This document shows, one piece after another, positions 9,284 to 20,697 of a stretch of DNA of 64,000 nucleotides; positions within the stretch are counted from its first letter, which is position 1; each line of letters starts with the position of its first letter. The translations under genes were made by a program, and so were the position numbers. Source of the DNA: Ferrigenium straubiae (GTDB taxonomy: Bacteria > Pseudomonadota > Gammaproteobacteria > Burkholderiales > Gallionellaceae); assembly GCA_019449655.1 (NCBI GenBank), contig JAHQXD010000001.1:810950-874949 (forward strand), written 5' to 3'. The notes beneath the pieces were generated by a model. The model had not been told where the DNA came from, ran no database searches, and saw only the letters and a list, made by a program, of their open reading frames with translations.

Positions 9284-9655
9284 ATGAAACCAAACAAATT
9301 GATTGCGACACTGATTGCAGCCGCCTTGCTGCCTGCCTCTGTCTATGTCAGCGCGGATGAAATCACCACCGGCTTCGAGCGAGGCATGTATCGCGGCATG
9401 TATTGTGGACCGTCAGCCTCCACGGTAGTGATTACCCAGGAAGCTGCCGCAAAAACCGATCCGATGGAAGAAGAGGTCAATGCCCTGGTGAACAGCACCA
9501 GCGATCCGGTATTGGCCAGTTATTACCGTGACCTGTATCGCGCGCCTGCCGCGTTCGAAGCCGCAGAGTTCGTCAGGACACCCGATCCGTATATGGATGC
9601 GATCAGCATTGCCCTCTGGGGTAAAACCGAGCGGGGCACCACTCATATCTGTTAA
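9284..9655 (+). CDS. Small exported protein of unknown function
   Basis: A good ribosome site (AAAGGAG, 8-9 bp before ATG) and a clear signal peptide (residues 1-24, ending VSADE) support a real gene. The mature protein of about 99 residues has no family pattern recognised here; it contains two cysteines (YCGPSAS and the C-terminal TTHIC). A rho-independent terminator follows at once, so it is a single-gene unit. Confidence 0.6.
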   Translation: MKPNKLIATLIAAALLPASVYVSADEITTGFERGMYRGMYCGPSASTVVITQEAAAKTDPMEEEVNALVNSTSDPVLASYYRDLYRAPAAFEAAEFVRTPDPYMDAISIALWGKTERGTTHIC

Positions 9656-9671
9656 CGGTTGTGATGCGCTT

Positions 9672-9703
9672 TGCCCTTGGGCTCCGGCCCAGGGGCATTT
9701 TAT
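9672..9703. terminator. Bidirectional terminator hairpin
   Basis: The stem TGCCCTTGGGC / GCCCAGGGGCA has one mismatch and a short loop, followed by TTTTATT on the plus strand. It closes the small exported-protein gene and overlaps the very end of the convergent SNF2 gene. Confidence 0.7.
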
Positions 9704-12700
9704 TGAGCCAGATCTTTTGCAGTCTCCTCGTCTTCCGGCAGCGGCGCGAGCAATGCGGCAATGTCGGCCTCGCCAAATTTGGCCAAGCTGTTGACATCTT
9801 CCGACAGGATGCCGGCGGCGAGTTCGGCTTTCTTCTCCTGCAGCGCCAGGATTTTCTCCTCGATGCTGCCCGCCACGACCAGCTTGTAGACGAACACGTT
9901 TTTCGTCTGGCCGAGGCGGTGCGCGCGATCGGTGGCCTGGTTTTCCACCGCAGGATTCCACCACGGATCGTAGTGGATCACCGTGTCGGCGGCGGTCAGG
10001 TTCAGCCCTACTCCGCCCGCCTTGAGGCTGATGAGAAAAACCGGCACCTCCTCATCCTGGAAACGGCGCACCACCTCTTCGCGGTTCTGCGTGTCGCCGG
10101 TGAGCTTCACGTAGTCGAGCTTTTCGCGCGTCAGTTCCGCCTCGATCAGCTCGAGCATGGAGGTGAATTGCGAGAACACCAGGATGCGCCGCCCTTCGCT
10201 GACCAACTCCGGCAGCATTTCCATCAGCAGGTCGAGCTTGGCGCGCTCCTTCACTTTCTTGGCGCTGGCCAACTTCAGCAGGCGCGGGTCGCAGCATACT
10301 TGGCGCAGCTTGAGCAGCGCGTCGAGGATGACGATGTGGCTGCGCGAGAGTCCCTTGGCGGCGATTTCCTCGCGCACGCGCTGATCCATCGCGATGCGCA
10401 CCGCCTCGTAGAGATCGCGCTGCGCGCCTTCCAGTTCGACGCTGCGCACAATCAGGGTCTTGGCAGGCAGCTCCTGCGCGACATCCTCCTTGCGCCGGCG
10501 CAGGATGAAGGGCCGGACGCGCCGCGCCAGCAGGTCGCGGCGCTGGGTATTGCCCTGCTTCTCGATCGGGTTGCGCCAAATCCTGGTGAACTCTTTCGAC
10601 GTGCCGAGCAGGCCTGGCAGCAGGAAATCGAACTGCGCCCACAGCTCGCCCAGATGGTTTTCCAGCGGCGTGCCGGTGAGGCACAGGCGGTGCCGCGCGT
10701 TCAGCTTGCGCACCACCTGCGCCGCCTGGCTGGAGACGTTTTTCACCGTCTGCGCCTCGTCCAGGATCAGCAGGTGGTAGGCATGCTCCGCGAGCGCCTC
10801 TTCGTCGCGCCACAGCAGCGGGTAAGTGGTGAGGATCACATCGTGCTCGGGAATCGCGGGGAAATGCTCTGCGCGTTCCTTGCCGTGCAGGGACAGCAGT
10901 TTGAGTTGTGGCGCAAAGCGCTCCGCCTCGCGCTTCCAGTTGAAAATCAGCGAGGTGGGCAGCACCACCAGCGAGGGCTTGTCCATGCGCCCGCTCTGTT
11001 TTTCGAGCAGCAGGTGCGCCAAGGCCTGCGCGGTCTTGCCCAGCCCCATGTCGTCGGCCAGGATGCCGGCCAGCTCCTGCTCGCGCAGGTACTGCAGCCA
11101 GGACAGGCCTTCGAGTTGGTAGGGGCGCAGTTGCAGCGCGAAGCCTTGCGGCGCAGCGACCGGCTTGATGCCGGCCGCGTTCCTGAGCTTGTCGGCAAGA
11201 CCCGTCACGGCGGCCGCGCCCTTGAACTGCCAGCGCTCCATCCCGGTAAGGTCGCCGATGCGCGCCACGTCGTAGCGCGACAGGCGGATTTCATCGCCAC
11301 TCCTGCCGCCCTCGAACAACTCGATCAACGTGCGCGCCAGCGGTTTGATGCGCCCGGCGGGAGCCAGCACCTTGCCGCCCTCTTCGAGCAGCAGTTCGAT
11401 GGGTTCGTCATCGTCCATTCTTTCGAGCCGGATGGCGTCCAGCCAGCGCGGGTCGACCCTGAACAGCTCATGCAGCAGCGGCGCCAGCGGCAGGCGCCGG
11501 CCATTCACCACGATGCCCATGTTCAGGCTGAACCAGCCGTCTTCCCGCTCGCCGAACTCCGCTTCCCATGCCTCCACTTCGAGCACATGGTGACGGAAGC
11601 CCTGCGGGATGATGACTTCCCAGCCCGCCTTGTGCAGCCGCGGAATCATCTCCTGCATGAAGGATGGCCAAGCCTTCTCGTTTTCCAGCACGAAGACCGG
11701 CCGCTCGCCGATGTTGCCGGACAGGCCGAAGCCCGGCATTTCCTCCAGCCCGTATGCGCCGAGCGTGTTGAGGAAACGTTTCTCCGCCTTCGAGTCGCGC
11801 ATCACCCGCACCGTCTCTCCGTTCTGCAGCGTGGCAAATTCGCCCGGATGCCCCAGCGGCAGGATGGCCTCGCCGTAACGGAAGCGGACGCGCGCGAAAT
11901 CCAGTTCGCGCGTGCCGTAGCGATAGCCGCGGAAGCTGCCCATCCATAAGGGTTCGGAAGTATCCAGCAGCAGCATCGGCGTGAGCGGGCTCTTGAGCGT
12001 GCGCAGCCGCCCCGCACTGGGCGGCGGCAGGTCGGGCACCAGCTCGCGCAACACCTCGGATACCACCGGGACATCGATCTCGGCGAGTGGCGGCATCTCG
12101 AGCAACTGCGCGACCTGGGCGGGCGTCTGGACGGTCTGCAACTGCCCGGCTTCGCCGCTGGCGACATCGACATACCAGGTCGCCTCGCTGAACGGGAACA
12201 CCTCCAGCGCCGCGCCGCTGACTATCCTGGGCGCCATCCGCCCGGCATCGTCGACGCCCCATTCCAGTTGCGCCTTGCGCACCCTGCCCTGCCTGAGGTG
12301 CACCGGCTCCGACTTCAGGTAGCGGTTGCCCGCTACCTGCCCGATGAAAAACAGCCGCCCGCTCGCCAGCAGAGATGCCATGATCTCGTTGCCGCGCACG
12401 CCCTTGACCGGAAAATAGCCGTACCTGTCGCGTTGCTGCCACAACAGGCGCAGGATGGGCAGGTCTTCTTCGGTAACGAACTGCGGCGGCTTGAGCAGGG
12501 CGCGCTCGACGTTGCTCCATTCCTCGAGCCGGCCCGCCAGCCGCCCCTCGGCATCCAGCTTGCCCTTGTAAGTGCCGAAAATATAGTCGCCCGTGTAGGT
12601 GGAGCGGGTAAGCGCATAGCACAGCTTCTCGGGTCGCGGCGCAGACTTCGCGGTTTTCTTCGGCTGTGCCCTCGCCGTGCGCCGGAAGGATTCGATCCAC

Positions 12701-13017
12701 TCCAGCACGGCATGGTTGACGGCGGGCGGGCGCGGCAGGGCCAGCGCCGACAGCAGCACCGCCGCGCTGTGTTTGCATTTCCACCTCACCGGGCAGTTGC
12801 ACGTCGGCTCGATATGCAACTCGCCTACCTTGCCGACACTGAAGGATATCTCCACCTGGTAGGGATGCGCCGCAGTTCCCTTCACCTCGGCGACGATCTT
12901 GTCGGGGCGGACTTCGAGGTGGCCGATCGAATTCAGGTAAGCCTTGGCCTTCTGGATTTCGCCCGGCTCATACCAGCGGATGACATCCTTGATGGTGTAA
13001 GACTGCGAAAGTGACAT
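9700..13017 (-). CDS. SWIM zinc-finger SNF2-family helicase
   Basis: A 1105-residue protein. A SWIM zinc finger (CNCPVRWKCKHSAAVLL) is near residues 75-90. After a middle domain of about 450 residues, the SNF2 ATPase has motif I (ILADDMGLGKTAQAL, about 655), motif II (LILDEAQTVKN, about 752; DEAQ rather than DEAH), TGTPLENHLGELWAQFDFL, and in the second lobe VFSQFTSMLEL and ATDRAHRLGQT (about 1030). Bacterial SWIM-SNF2 proteins are RapA/HepA relatives thought to remodel nucleic acid-protein complexes; the substrate is not established. The gene stands 22 bp downstream of der on the same strand. Confidence 0.9.
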   Translation of the reverse strand: MSLSQSYTIKDVIRWYEPGEIQKAKAYLNSIGHLEVRPDKIVAEVKGTAAHPYQVEISFSVGKVGELHIEPTCNCPVRWKCKHSAAVLLSALALPRPPAVNHAVLEWIESFRRTARAQPKKTAKSAPRPEKLCYALTRSTYTGDYIFGTYKGKLDAEGRLAGRLEEWSNVERALLKPPQFVTEEDLPILRLLWQQRDRYGYFPVKGVRGNEIMASLLASGRLFFIGQVAGNRYLKSEPVHLRQGRVRKAQLEWGVDDAGRMAPRIVSGAALEVFPFSEATWYVDVASGEAGQLQTVQTPAQVAQLLEMPPLAEIDVPVVSEVLRELVPDLPPPSAGRLRTLKSPLTPMLLLDTSEPLWMGSFRGYRYGTRELDFARVRFRYGEAILPLGHPGEFATLQNGETVRVMRDSKAEKRFLNTLGAYGLEEMPGFGLSGNIGERPVFVLENEKAWPSFMQEMIPRLHKAGWEVIIPQGFRHHVLEVEAWEAEFGEREDGWFSLNMGIVVNGRRLPLAPLLHELFRVDPRWLDAIRLERMDDDEPIELLLEEGGKVLAPAGRIKPLARTLIELFEGGRSGDEIRLSRYDVARIGDLTGMERWQFKGAAAVTGLADKLRNAAGIKPVAAPQGFALQLRPYQLEGLSWLQYLREQELAGILADDMGLGKTAQALAHLLLEKQSGRMDKPSLVVLPTSLIFNWKREAERFAPQLKLLSLHGKERAEHFPAIPEHDVILTTYPLLWRDEEALAEHAYHLLILDEAQTVKNVSSQAAQVVRKLNARHRLCLTGTPLENHLGELWAQFDFLLPGLLGTSKEFTRIWRNPIEKQGNTQRRDLLARRVRPFILRRRKEDVAQELPAKTLIVRSVELEGAQRDLYEAVRIAMDQRVREEIAAKGLSRSHIVILDALLKLRQVCCDPRLLKLASAKKVKERAKLDLLMEMLPELVSEGRRILVFSQFTSMLELIEAELTREKLDYVKLTGDTQNREEVVRRFQDEEVPVFLISLKAGGVGLNLTAADTVIHYDPWWNPAVENQATDRAHRLGQTKNVFVYKLVVAGSIEEKILALQEKKAELAAGILSEDVNSLAKFGEADIAALLAPLPEDEETAKDLAQ

Positions 13018-13039
13018 GGTTTAACCTGCGTGAGCCAGG

Positions 13040-14440
13040 CTATCCATACAGCTTGCGCCCACGGATGCGCGCGCGGTGCGCCCGGCGCTGCTCGGCCTCG
13101 GTGAGCGGCCTGGGCTTCTTGCCCTCGAACGGATTTTTGCTGGAGTTGTATTGAATCCTGAGCGGCGTGCCCTGCAGCTTGAAGGCATCGCAGAAGGTAC
13201 GCTCCAAGTAGCGCGTGTAGCTCGCCGGCACATCGTCCAGCCCGCTGCCGTGGATCACGATCAGCGGCGGGTTGCTGCCGCCCTGGTGGGCATAGCGCAT
13301 CTTGGGGCGGAAGCGCGAGCCTTTCGGCGGCTGCTGCTTCTCGAGTGCGGCGATCAGGACGCGCGTGAGCTTGGGCGTCGGCAGTTTCGCCATCGCCGCC
13401 GCGTAGGCCTCGTCCACCGACTTCAGCACCTTGTCCACGCCGCTACCGTTCAGCGCCGAAATGTAGTGCAGCTTGGCGAAGCTCAGGAAATGCAGCTTGC
13501 GCTCGATGTCGTTCTTGACCTGCCCGCGCTGGTGCTCGTCCAGCCCGTCCCATTTGTTGACTGCCAGCACCAGTGCGCGCCCGGCCTGGAGCACGAAGTC
13601 GGCGACATGCGCGTCCTGTTCGGTGATCTGATCCTGCGCGTCCACTACCAGCACCACCACGTTGGCGTCTTCAACGGCCTGCATGGTTTTGATCACGGAG
13701 AACTTCTCCACCGCCTCGTCGACCTTGCCGCGCCTGCGCACCCCGGCGGTGTCGATGATGGTGTATTGCTTGCCGTCGCGCTCGAAGTCGATGTAGATGG
13801 AGTCGCGCGTGGTGCCCGGCTGGTCGAACGCGATCACGCGCTGCTCGCCGAGGATGGCGTTCACCAGCGTAGACTTGCCGACATTCGGCCGTCCGACAAT
13901 GGCAAGCTTCGGAGGCTTTTCTTCAGTGGATTCTTCCTCGGCTGCCTCAGGAAAATTCTCCAGCGCAAGCTCGACCACCTCCTCCACGTTGTCGCCATGC
14001 GCCGAGGAGATCGGCAAGGGTTCGCCCAGGCCAAGCTCGAAGAAATCGGCGGCGACCCTGGTGCGCTGCATGCCCTCCGCCTTGTTGACCAGCAACAGGA
14101 TCGGCTTGCCGGTCTTGCGCAACTGCCCGGCGATGATCGTATCCTGCGGCGTGCAGCCCGCGCGGCCATCGACCAGGAACAGCACCACGTCGGCCTCGTC
14201 CACCGCCTGACGGCTCTGCTTGGCCATCTCGTACAGGATGCCTTCCTTGGCGACCGGCTCCAGCCCGCCGGTATCCACCACCAGGTAAGGGCGGTCGCCC
14301 ACCCGGCCGCGCCCGTAATGGCGGTCGCGGGTCAGGCCGGGCAGATCGGCGACCAGCGCATCGCGGCTGCGCGTGAGGCGGTTGAACAGGGTGGACTTAC
14401 CCACGTTCGGACGGCCGACTAATACGAGTGTAGGTAGCAT
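13040..14440 (-). CDS. der: GTPase Der (EngA), ribosome assembly
   Basis: The 466-residue length is normal for Der. Two tandem G domains are visible: GRPNVGKST at residues 8-16 with DTGGL and NKAEG, and a second GRPNVGKST near residue 183 with DTAGV and NKWDG. A KH-like C-terminal domain follows ([20 protein letters not shown]), ending in a basic tail. Der acts in maturation of the 50S subunit. It is the last of the ndk-to-der gene run; the 164-bp gap to bamB contains an inverted-repeat element (14470-14602), so read-through from bamB may be modulated. Confidence 0.97.
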   Translation of the reverse strand: MLPTLVLVGRPNVGKSTLFNRLTRSRDALVADLPGLTRDRHYGRGRVGDRPYLVVDTGGLEPVAKEGILYEMAKQSRQAVDEADVVLFLVDGRAGCTPQDTIIAGQLRKTGKPILLLVNKAEGMQRTRVAADFFELGLGEPLPISSAHGDNVEEVVELALENFPEAAEEESTEEKPPKLAIVGRPNVGKSTLVNAILGEQRVIAFDQPGTTRDSIYIDFERDGKQYTIIDTAGVRRRGKVDEAVEKFSVIKTMQAVEDANVVVLVVDAQDQITEQDAHVADFVLQAGRALVLAVNKWDGLDEHQRGQVKNDIERKLHFLSFAKLHYISALNGSGVDKVLKSVDEAYAAAMAKLPTPKLTRVLIAALEKQQPPKGSRFRPKMRYAHQGGSNPPLIVIHGSGLDDVPASYTRYLERTFCDAFKLQGTPLRIQYNSSKNPFEGKKPRPLTEAEQRRAHRARIRGRKLYG

Positions 14441-14469
14441 GTCGAAAGAATCAATTAGGAAAAAAACAT

Positions 14470-14602
14470 TTCACCACGAAGCACACGAAGGGCACGAAGG
14501 TTTCTCATGGCGCTTGAGTAACACAGGCCAGATTGCCGAAAAGCAATCCAGCCCTGAAATCGACTTGCCCTTCTTCGTGTCCTTCGTGTGCTTCGTGGTG
14601 AA
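14470..14602. repeat. CACGAAG inverted-repeat element, copy B
   Basis: The best-preserved copy. The left end contains TTCACCACGAAGCACACGAA and the right end its near-perfect inverse (CCTTCGTGTGCTTCGTGGTG), separated by about 75 bp. It fills nearly all of the bamB-der gap. As RNA the ends would pair into a stem of more than 20 bp. Confidence 0.75.
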
Positions 14603-14604
14603 GA

Positions 14605-15768
14605 TTAATGAATGGACAGCGAATACAGGCCGCCGTCGCGCGTCTGCACCAGCAGTCCGTTGTCGAGTTCGATCGGCGCGACCTGGATCGCGCTGCCATC
14701 CAGCTTGATGCGCGCGGCGAAGCTGCCGTCCTCGCGGTTCAGGCCGTGCAGGTAGCCCTCGAAATCACCCGCCACGACGAAATTACCCAGGGCATACGGT
14801 GTGGCGGTATCGCGCAAAGACAGCTTGTCGTTCTTCCATATCGTGCTGCCGCTGGTCTTGTCCAGAGCAATCACCGCGCCCTTCGCGTCGCTGAGATAGA
14901 GGTACTTGCGCAGCAGCATCATGCCCTTGTCGCTTCCGATGTCCCGGTTCCACAGCGGGCTGCCCTGCGCAGTATCGAAGCACGCCACGCGCCCCTGAAA
15001 GGCGATGGCGCAAACCTGTTCGTCGTCCGCCACCGGATTGCTGGTGATGTCGCTGATGCGCTCCAGCTCGGTCGCACCGCGCGGCTGCGACACCGATACT
15101 TCCCACATTCCCGAGCCATCCTTGATTTTCATGGCAACCAGCTTGCCGCCGGCGAATCCGGCGAAAGCCGCATCGCGCTGCAGCGTCACCCCGCTGTGGC
15201 TGCGCACCACCAAGGCCGGCGTGCTGCGCTCATACAGCCACTCGCGCTTGCCATTCGCCGCATTCAGGCCGGCAACACGCCCATCGCCGCTGCGCACGAT
15301 CACCACGCCTTCCGCCGCCTGTGGCGCGCTCAGCACCTCGCTGGAAACCTTGCTCTTCCAGCGCAGCTTGCCGTCTTCGCCGTAAGCCAGTACCTCGCCC
15401 TTGTCGCTGCCGACGAGCACCAGCCCCTCGCCGGCGCCCACACCGCCGCTGATGGTAATGCCGGTGTCAACACGCCACACTTGGGCACCGGTGGCGCGAT
15501 TCAGCCGCGTCAGCGCCCCTTTGCCGGATGCGCCATAGATGGCGTCCCGGGTCAGCGCAGGCTGCAGCAGGCTTGCACCGGAATCGCCGAGATCGGCATG
15601 CCAGCGCACCTCGAACCTGGCGGTCTCGGCGAATTCCGCCAGTTTGGCCGGATGCGTCGCGTCATCCTTGTTGCCGAACCAGTCGTTCATGGTCGACTTC
15701 ACGGACGAGCAGCCGCCCAGCGCAAGCAGGGCGAACAGCAACGATAGATGCGGCAGCTTCAGTCTCAT
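14605..15768 (-). CDS. bamB: Outer-membrane assembly lipoprotein BamB
   Basis: A 387-residue protein with a lipoprotein signal peptide (lipobox LGGC, Cys near residue 20). PQQ/beta-propeller repeats run throughout, for example ATGAQVWRVDTG, ANGKREWLYERS, AQGSPLWNRDIG and TSGSTIWKNDKL. BamB is the propeller subunit of the BAM complex, which inserts beta-barrel proteins into the outer membrane. Its start overlaps the upstream yfgM-like stop by 4 bp (ATGA), giving translational coupling, as in many betaproteobacteria. Confidence 0.95.
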   Translation of the reverse strand: MRLKLPHLSLLFALLALGGCSSVKSTMNDWFGNKDDATHPAKLAEFAETARFEVRWHADLGDSGASLLQPALTRDAIYGASGKGALTRLNRATGAQVWRVDTGITISGGVGAGEGLVLVGSDKGEVLAYGEDGKLRWKSKVSSEVLSAPQAAEGVVIVRSGDGRVAGLNAANGKREWLYERSTPALVVRSHSGVTLQRDAAFAGFAGGKLVAMKIKDGSGMWEVSVSQPRGATELERISDITSNPVADDEQVCAIAFQGRVACFDTAQGSPLWNRDIGSDKGMMLLRKYLYLSDAKGAVIALDKTSGSTIWKNDKLSLRDTATPYALGNFVVAGDFEGYLHGLNREDGSFAARIKLDGSAIQVAPIELDNGLLVQTRDGGLYSLSIH

Positions 15769-16403
15769 TTCGCTTCCCCGAGTGCGTCCAGTTTCATCTC
15801 GATCAGGTTGCGGTACATGCTCTTGGCATCGGTTTTTTCGTAGGCCAGCTTGTAGGCGGAACGGGCCTCGTCTTTCTTGCCCTGCGCGCTCAAAATATCA
15901 CCCCGCAGGTCGGCATACATGCCATCGAACGAGGCCGGATGCTTGTCCCCCAGCAGCCTCAGCGCATCGTCGTATTTTTTCTCGTCCAGCAGCACCGCGG
16001 CCAGGCGCAGGCGCGCCACGTCTTTCAGGCCATCCTCCCCGGAGTGGTCGATGACCCATTGCAGCTGCGTCCTGGCGCGTGCCGTATCCTTACCCTGTTC
16101 GTTCACCTGCGCCGCCCACAATGCGGCGCGCGGGGCATATCCGCTGGTGGCATATTTTTCCATCACCATGGTCGCGGCATCGTTGACGCGCTTGGCATCA
16201 TTACTTCCCAGCTGCTTGACGAACTCGGCGAACAGGGTCGCTGCTTCGCTGGCCTGCCTGTGCTGGTAGTACTGCCAGCCGCGCCAGACGCCCATTGCGA
16301 CAACCAGGGCGAGCAGCACCCCCAGCAGCTTGTTGCCGTTTTCCTTCCACCACGCCTTGAGCGCATCGAGTTGTTCCTGTTCCTGCAAGTCCAGTGCCGC
16401 CAT
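15765..16403 (-). CDS. YfgM-like TPR membrane protein
   Basis: A 212-residue protein with a short cytoplasmic start (DLQEQEQLDALKAWWKENGN), one membrane segment (about residues 24-43) and a periplasmic TPR-like helical domain (LGSNDAKRVNDAATMVMEKY, RLRLAAVLLDEKKYDDALRL, LRGDILSAQGKKDEARSAYK). This matches YfgM, an ancillary protein of the SecYEG/PpiD translocon region. Its position between hisS and bamB is the conserved one, and it overlaps bamB by 4 bp. Confidence 0.9.
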   Translation of the reverse strand: MAALDLQEQEQLDALKAWWKENGNKLLGVLLALVVAMGVWRGWQYYQHRQASEAATLFAEFVKQLGSNDAKRVNDAATMVMEKYATSGYAPRAALWAAQVNEQGKDTARARTQLQWVIDHSGEDGLKDVARLRLAAVLLDEKKYDDALRLLGDKHPASFDGMYADLRGDILSAQGKKDEARSAYKLAYEKTDAKSMYRNLIEMKLDALGEAK

Positions 16404-16412
16404 GATCCACTC

Positions 16413-17681
16413 CTACTTGATAATCCCGTTAACCGTTGCGATGAGGCTCTGCACGCCCACCCGCACCTGTTCGCCGCCCCGCATCGGCTTGACGCTGACC
16501 TCGTCGGCCTGCGCCTCGTCGTCCCCGATCACCACCGCGACGCGCGCGCCGCTGGCATCAGCCTTCTTCATCTGCGACTTGAAACTGCCGCCGCCACAGT
16601 GCAGCAGCACGCGCAGTTTATCGTCGCGCAACAGCTCCGCCACGCGGCTGGCGAGTTGGCTAGCCAGCTCGCCCTGATGCACCACATACACATCAACTTC
16701 CGCCTTGGGCAGCGCCATGCCGTCTTCCTGCAACAGCGCCAGCAGGCGCTCCACGCCCATCGCAAAACCCATCGCCGGGGCCGGTTTTCCGCCGATCTGT
16801 TCGACCAGCCCGTCGTAGCGCCCGCCCGCGCAGACCGTGCCCTGCGCGCCGAGGCGCGTGGTCACCCATTCAAACACGGTGCGGTTGTAGTAGTCCAGCC
16901 CGCGCACCAGATTCGGGTTGATCTCGAACGCCACGCCGTGGCGGCGCAAAATCGCCTGCACTTCGTCGAAATGCCTCAGCGCGTCCTCATCCAACTCGTC
17001 CGCCAGCCCCGGCGCGCCCGCAACCAGTTCCTGCATCGCCGGGTTCTTGCTGTCCAGGATGCGCAGCGGGTTGGTGTACAGGCGGCGCGTGGCATCCGCA
17101 TCCAGCACCTCCCGGTGCTGCTCGAAATAACTGATCAGCTTCACGCGATGGCGATGCCGCGAGGCCGCATCGCCCAGCGTGTTCAACTGCAGCGCGACAT
17201 CGCGCAGGCCGAGCCTGCGCCACAGCCGCGCGCACATCAGGATCTGCTCGGCGTCGATGTCCGGCCCGGCGAAGCCCAGCGCCTCCACGCCGACCTGGTG
17301 AAACTGCCGGTAGCGCCCCTTCTGCGGCCGCTCGTGGCGGAACATCGGCCCGCTGTAATACAGACGCTGCGGCGCGTTGTACAGCAGGTTGTGCTGCAGC
17401 ACGGCGCGCACGCAGGAGGCCGTGCCCTCCGGGCGCAGCGTCAGGTGGTCGCCATTCAGCGCATCCTCGAAGCTGTACATCTCCTTCTCGACGATGTCGG
17501 TGACCTCGCCGATCGCGCGCTTGAACAGCGCGGTCGGTTCGACCAGCGGCATGCGGATGTTGCGGTAGCCGTAGCCGTGCAGCCAGTCGCGCACCTCCGC
17601 CTCGAACCAGAGCCAAAGCTCGGCCTCATCCGGGAGGATGTCGTTCATGCCTTTTACGGCTTGCAGTGTTTCGTTGCTCAT
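16413..17681 (-). CDS. hisS: Histidyl-tRNA synthetase
   Basis: The ATG at 17681 starts [19 protein letters not shown], the normal HisRS N-terminus, and gives 422 residues. An upstream frame extension only translates an intergenic repeat. Class II motifs are visible: motif 2 [20 protein letters not shown], the histidine-specific [15 protein letters not shown], and motif 3 [14 protein letters not shown]. The C-terminal anticodon-binding domain begins near [12 protein letters not shown]. It lies 9 bp before the yfgM-like gene. Confidence 0.97.
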   Translation of the reverse strand: MSNETLQAVKGMNDILPDEAELWLWFEAEVRDWLHGYGYRNIRMPLVEPTALFKRAIGEVTDIVEKEMYSFEDALNGDHLTLRPEGTASCVRAVLQHNLLYNAPQRLYYSGPMFRHERPQKGRYRQFHQVGVEALGFAGPDIDAEQILMCARLWRRLGLRDVALQLNTLGDAASRHRHRVKLISYFEQHREVLDADATRRLYTNPLRILDSKNPAMQELVAGAPGLADELDEDALRHFDEVQAILRRHGVAFEINPNLVRGLDYYNRTVFEWVTTRLGAQGTVCAGGRYDGLVEQIGGKPAPAMGFAMGVERLLALLQEDGMALPKAEVDVYVVHQGELASQLASRVAELLRDDKLRVLLHCGGGSFKSQMKKADASGARVAVVIGDDEAQADEVSVKPMRGGEQVRVGVQSLIATVNGIIK

Positions 17682-17693
17682 AAATTTAGAATC

Positions 17694-17774
17694 TGTGAAA
17701 GGTGAAACGTGAAAGGTGATGCCCACCCGGCGCCATCGCGCCCCCTCCCTGCCGGGAGGGTTACGTTTCACATT

Positions 17775-17790
<16 letters not shown>
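17694..17790. repeat. GTGAAA inverted-repeat element between ispG and hisS
   Basis: The left arm reads GTGAAAGGTGAAACGTGAAA and the right arm the inverse (CGTTTCACATTTCACTTTTC). A GGGAGGG/CCCTCCC REP-like core lies between them at 17741-17760. The right arm overlaps the last codons of ispG and supplies its KREK-stop end. It lies just upstream of the hisS start and would form a long hairpin in the leader. Confidence 0.6.
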
Positions 17791-19007
<1,217 letters not shown>

Positions 19008-19009
19008 GC

Positions 19010-19915
19010 CTATTCCAGCGTCAGCCGCGCCACTTCGTTCGAAGAACTGATAAAAGGCGTCAGGTCGATCTGCTTGCCGCGATAATAAAGCCGTGCCGAT
19101 GCGGCATGACCGATCACCAGCGAGAACGGCCCCTGCCCCTTCAGGCGCAATTCACTGCCGGGGAGATTGACCTGCGACGACAGTATCTTGTCATCCTTAC
19201 CCCTGATTTCCGTCCAGGATTCTTCGCCGAACGTCAGGCGCAGCGTGGCAGACTGCAGCGGTATGTCGGGCTGCGCCGCCGGTTTTTCCGCCTGGGCTTG
19301 TTGCACAGCCGGAGGCGTTGCAGCCTTTGCTGCCGGAGCCTGCGCTTCCGTCGAAGATCGTGCCGTCATTGCCGCAGGCGGCACGGCCGCCTCGGCAACC
19401 GGCGATGCCGGAATAACCTCCACCCTCTCGGGCAGGGCAACCGGTGTTTCAACCTGCGCCGCTTCGGGTTTCGCGGGCGGTGTCGTGAAATTCCATACCG
19501 AAAACGCGACCACCACCACCGACAGCAGCAGGGCCGCACCCAGCCAGATCAGGTTTTGCCGCTGCGGAGAAGACGCAACGGGGAATGGCGCTTCGACGGA
19601 ATTCGGCACCAGCGACTTCTGGGATGCATTTTCCTGTGGCACGGACGCCAGCAGCGGCTGCGCATCCAGTTGCAATATCTTGGCGTAGCTGCGCACAAAG
19701 CCGCGCACGAACGGCATCTCGGGCAAACTCCGGAAATCCTCGGCTTCCAGCGCCTCGATCTGGCGCGGCGCGAGCTTGGTCTGCCCGGATACATCCGCGA
19801 CGCTCAGGCCGAGACGCTCGCGCGCCTCGCGCAGCGTCTTCCCCAATGGAAGCGCCGCTGCGGGTGCAGGGCTCTCGCCTTGGCCGGCGCTGTTTTCTGG
19901 AATCTGTTCCATCAT
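19010..19915 (-). CDS. rodZ: Cytoskeletal/cell-shape protein RodZ
   Basis: The start MMEQIPENS at 19915 overlaps the pilF stop (ATGATG/TGA) and gives 301 residues. The N-terminal helix-turn-helix domain ([20 protein letters not shown], then [18 protein letters not shown]) is followed by one membrane segment (about residues 118-138), a Pro/Ala-rich linker and a C-terminal beta domain ([20 protein letters not shown]). This is the RodZ architecture: a membrane protein that binds MreB and helps set rod shape. Confidence 0.92.
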   Translation of the reverse strand: MMEQIPENSAGQGESPAPAAALPLGKTLREARERLGLSVADVSGQTKLAPRQIEALEAEDFRSLPEMPFVRGFVRSYAKILQLDAQPLLASVPQENASQKSLVPNSVEAPFPVASSPQRQNLIWLGAALLLSVVVVAFSVWNFTTPPAKPEAAQVETPVALPERVEVIPASPVAEAAVPPAAMTARSSTEAQAPAAKAATPPAVQQAQAEKPAAQPDIPLQSATLRLTFGEESWTEIRGKDDKILSSQVNLPGSELRLKGQGPFSLVIGHAASARLYYRGKQIDLTPFISSSNEVARLTLE

Positions 19916-20679
19916 TCTCCGCGCATGAGTAATTGGGTTTCGCGCGCGTCGGGGTAACGCTTGCGCAACTGCGCGCCATAGCTGGCCTCGGCATTGCGGT
20001 CGCCGACCTTGCGCTCGATGCGCACCGCAAGCCAGAGCTGTTCCGCCGTCAGACTGTCGGATTTCTCCGAAAATTTCACAAGGTATTGCTTGGCGGCGGT
20101 GTAATCGCCGCTGCCGAAACTCAGCTCCGCCATCGCCAGCAATGCCTGCGGCAAGTCTGGCTGCACCTGCAGCGCGCGTTTCAGGAACTCCTCGGCATCC
20201 TTGCGCTCGCCCGCTTTCTTGTAGCACAGCCCGGCGTTCAGGTAGGCGCGCTCCGGCGTCCCGTACAAGGGGTTTTTCAACGCCGACATGAAATGCGGGA
20301 TCGATTCTTTTTCCCTGCCCTGCTCGCACAAAAACCAGCCATAGTTGTTGTGCGTTTCGGAATCGTTTTTGTCGAGGCGCAGGCTCTGCTGGAAATCCTC
20401 CTCGGCTTCCTTGTACTCGCGCAGGGCCATATGGATCAGGCCGCGCACGTTATAGGCCGGCGCGTAGTTCTGGTCAGCCTGCAAGGCCACATCTATTTCG
20501 CCCAGCGCAACGCCCATCTGCGCGCGCTCGTAATACATGCCCGCCAGCTGGGTATGCACCTTTGCGCTGGCGCTGGCGCGCACCTTGAGCTGATCGGGGG
20601 CCGACTGCCCTCCGCCGGAGGGCGTGCCGCAACCCGCCAGCACGGTCAACGAAAACAGAAGGGCAATCAGTTTTTTCAT
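19912..20679 (-). CDS. pilF: Type IV pilus biogenesis lipoprotein PilF/PilW
   Basis: The ATG at 20679 begins MKKLIALLFSLTVLAGCGTP, a lipoprotein signal with the acylated Cys at residue 17. TPR repeats follow (QLAGMYYERAQMGVALGEID, AYNVRGLIHMALREYKEAEE, NNYGWFLCEQGREKESIPHF, AYLNAGLCYKKAGERKDAEE). PilF/PilW is the outer-membrane pilotin needed for PilQ secretin multimers. Its place between rlmN and rodZ is conserved in beta- and gammaproteobacteria. Confidence 0.93.
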   Translation of the reverse strand: MKKLIALLFSLTVLAGCGTPSGGGQSAPDQLKVRASASAKVHTQLAGMYYERAQMGVALGEIDVALQADQNYAPAYNVRGLIHMALREYKEAEEDFQQSLRLDKNDSETHNNYGWFLCEQGREKESIPHFMSALKNPLYGTPERAYLNAGLCYKKAGERKDAEEFLKRALQVQPDLPQALLAMAELSFGSGDYTAAKQYLVKFSEKSDSLTAEQLWLAVRIERKVGDRNAEASYGAQLRKRYPDARETQLLMRGE

Positions 20680-20697
20680 CGGCTTACCTCGGCTCAT

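Noticed and set aside
9661-11949. Long plus-strand open frame (762 codons) opposite the SNF2 gene
   Set aside because: GC-rich antisense shadow; the minus-strand protein has all helicase motifs and the plus-strand one has none.
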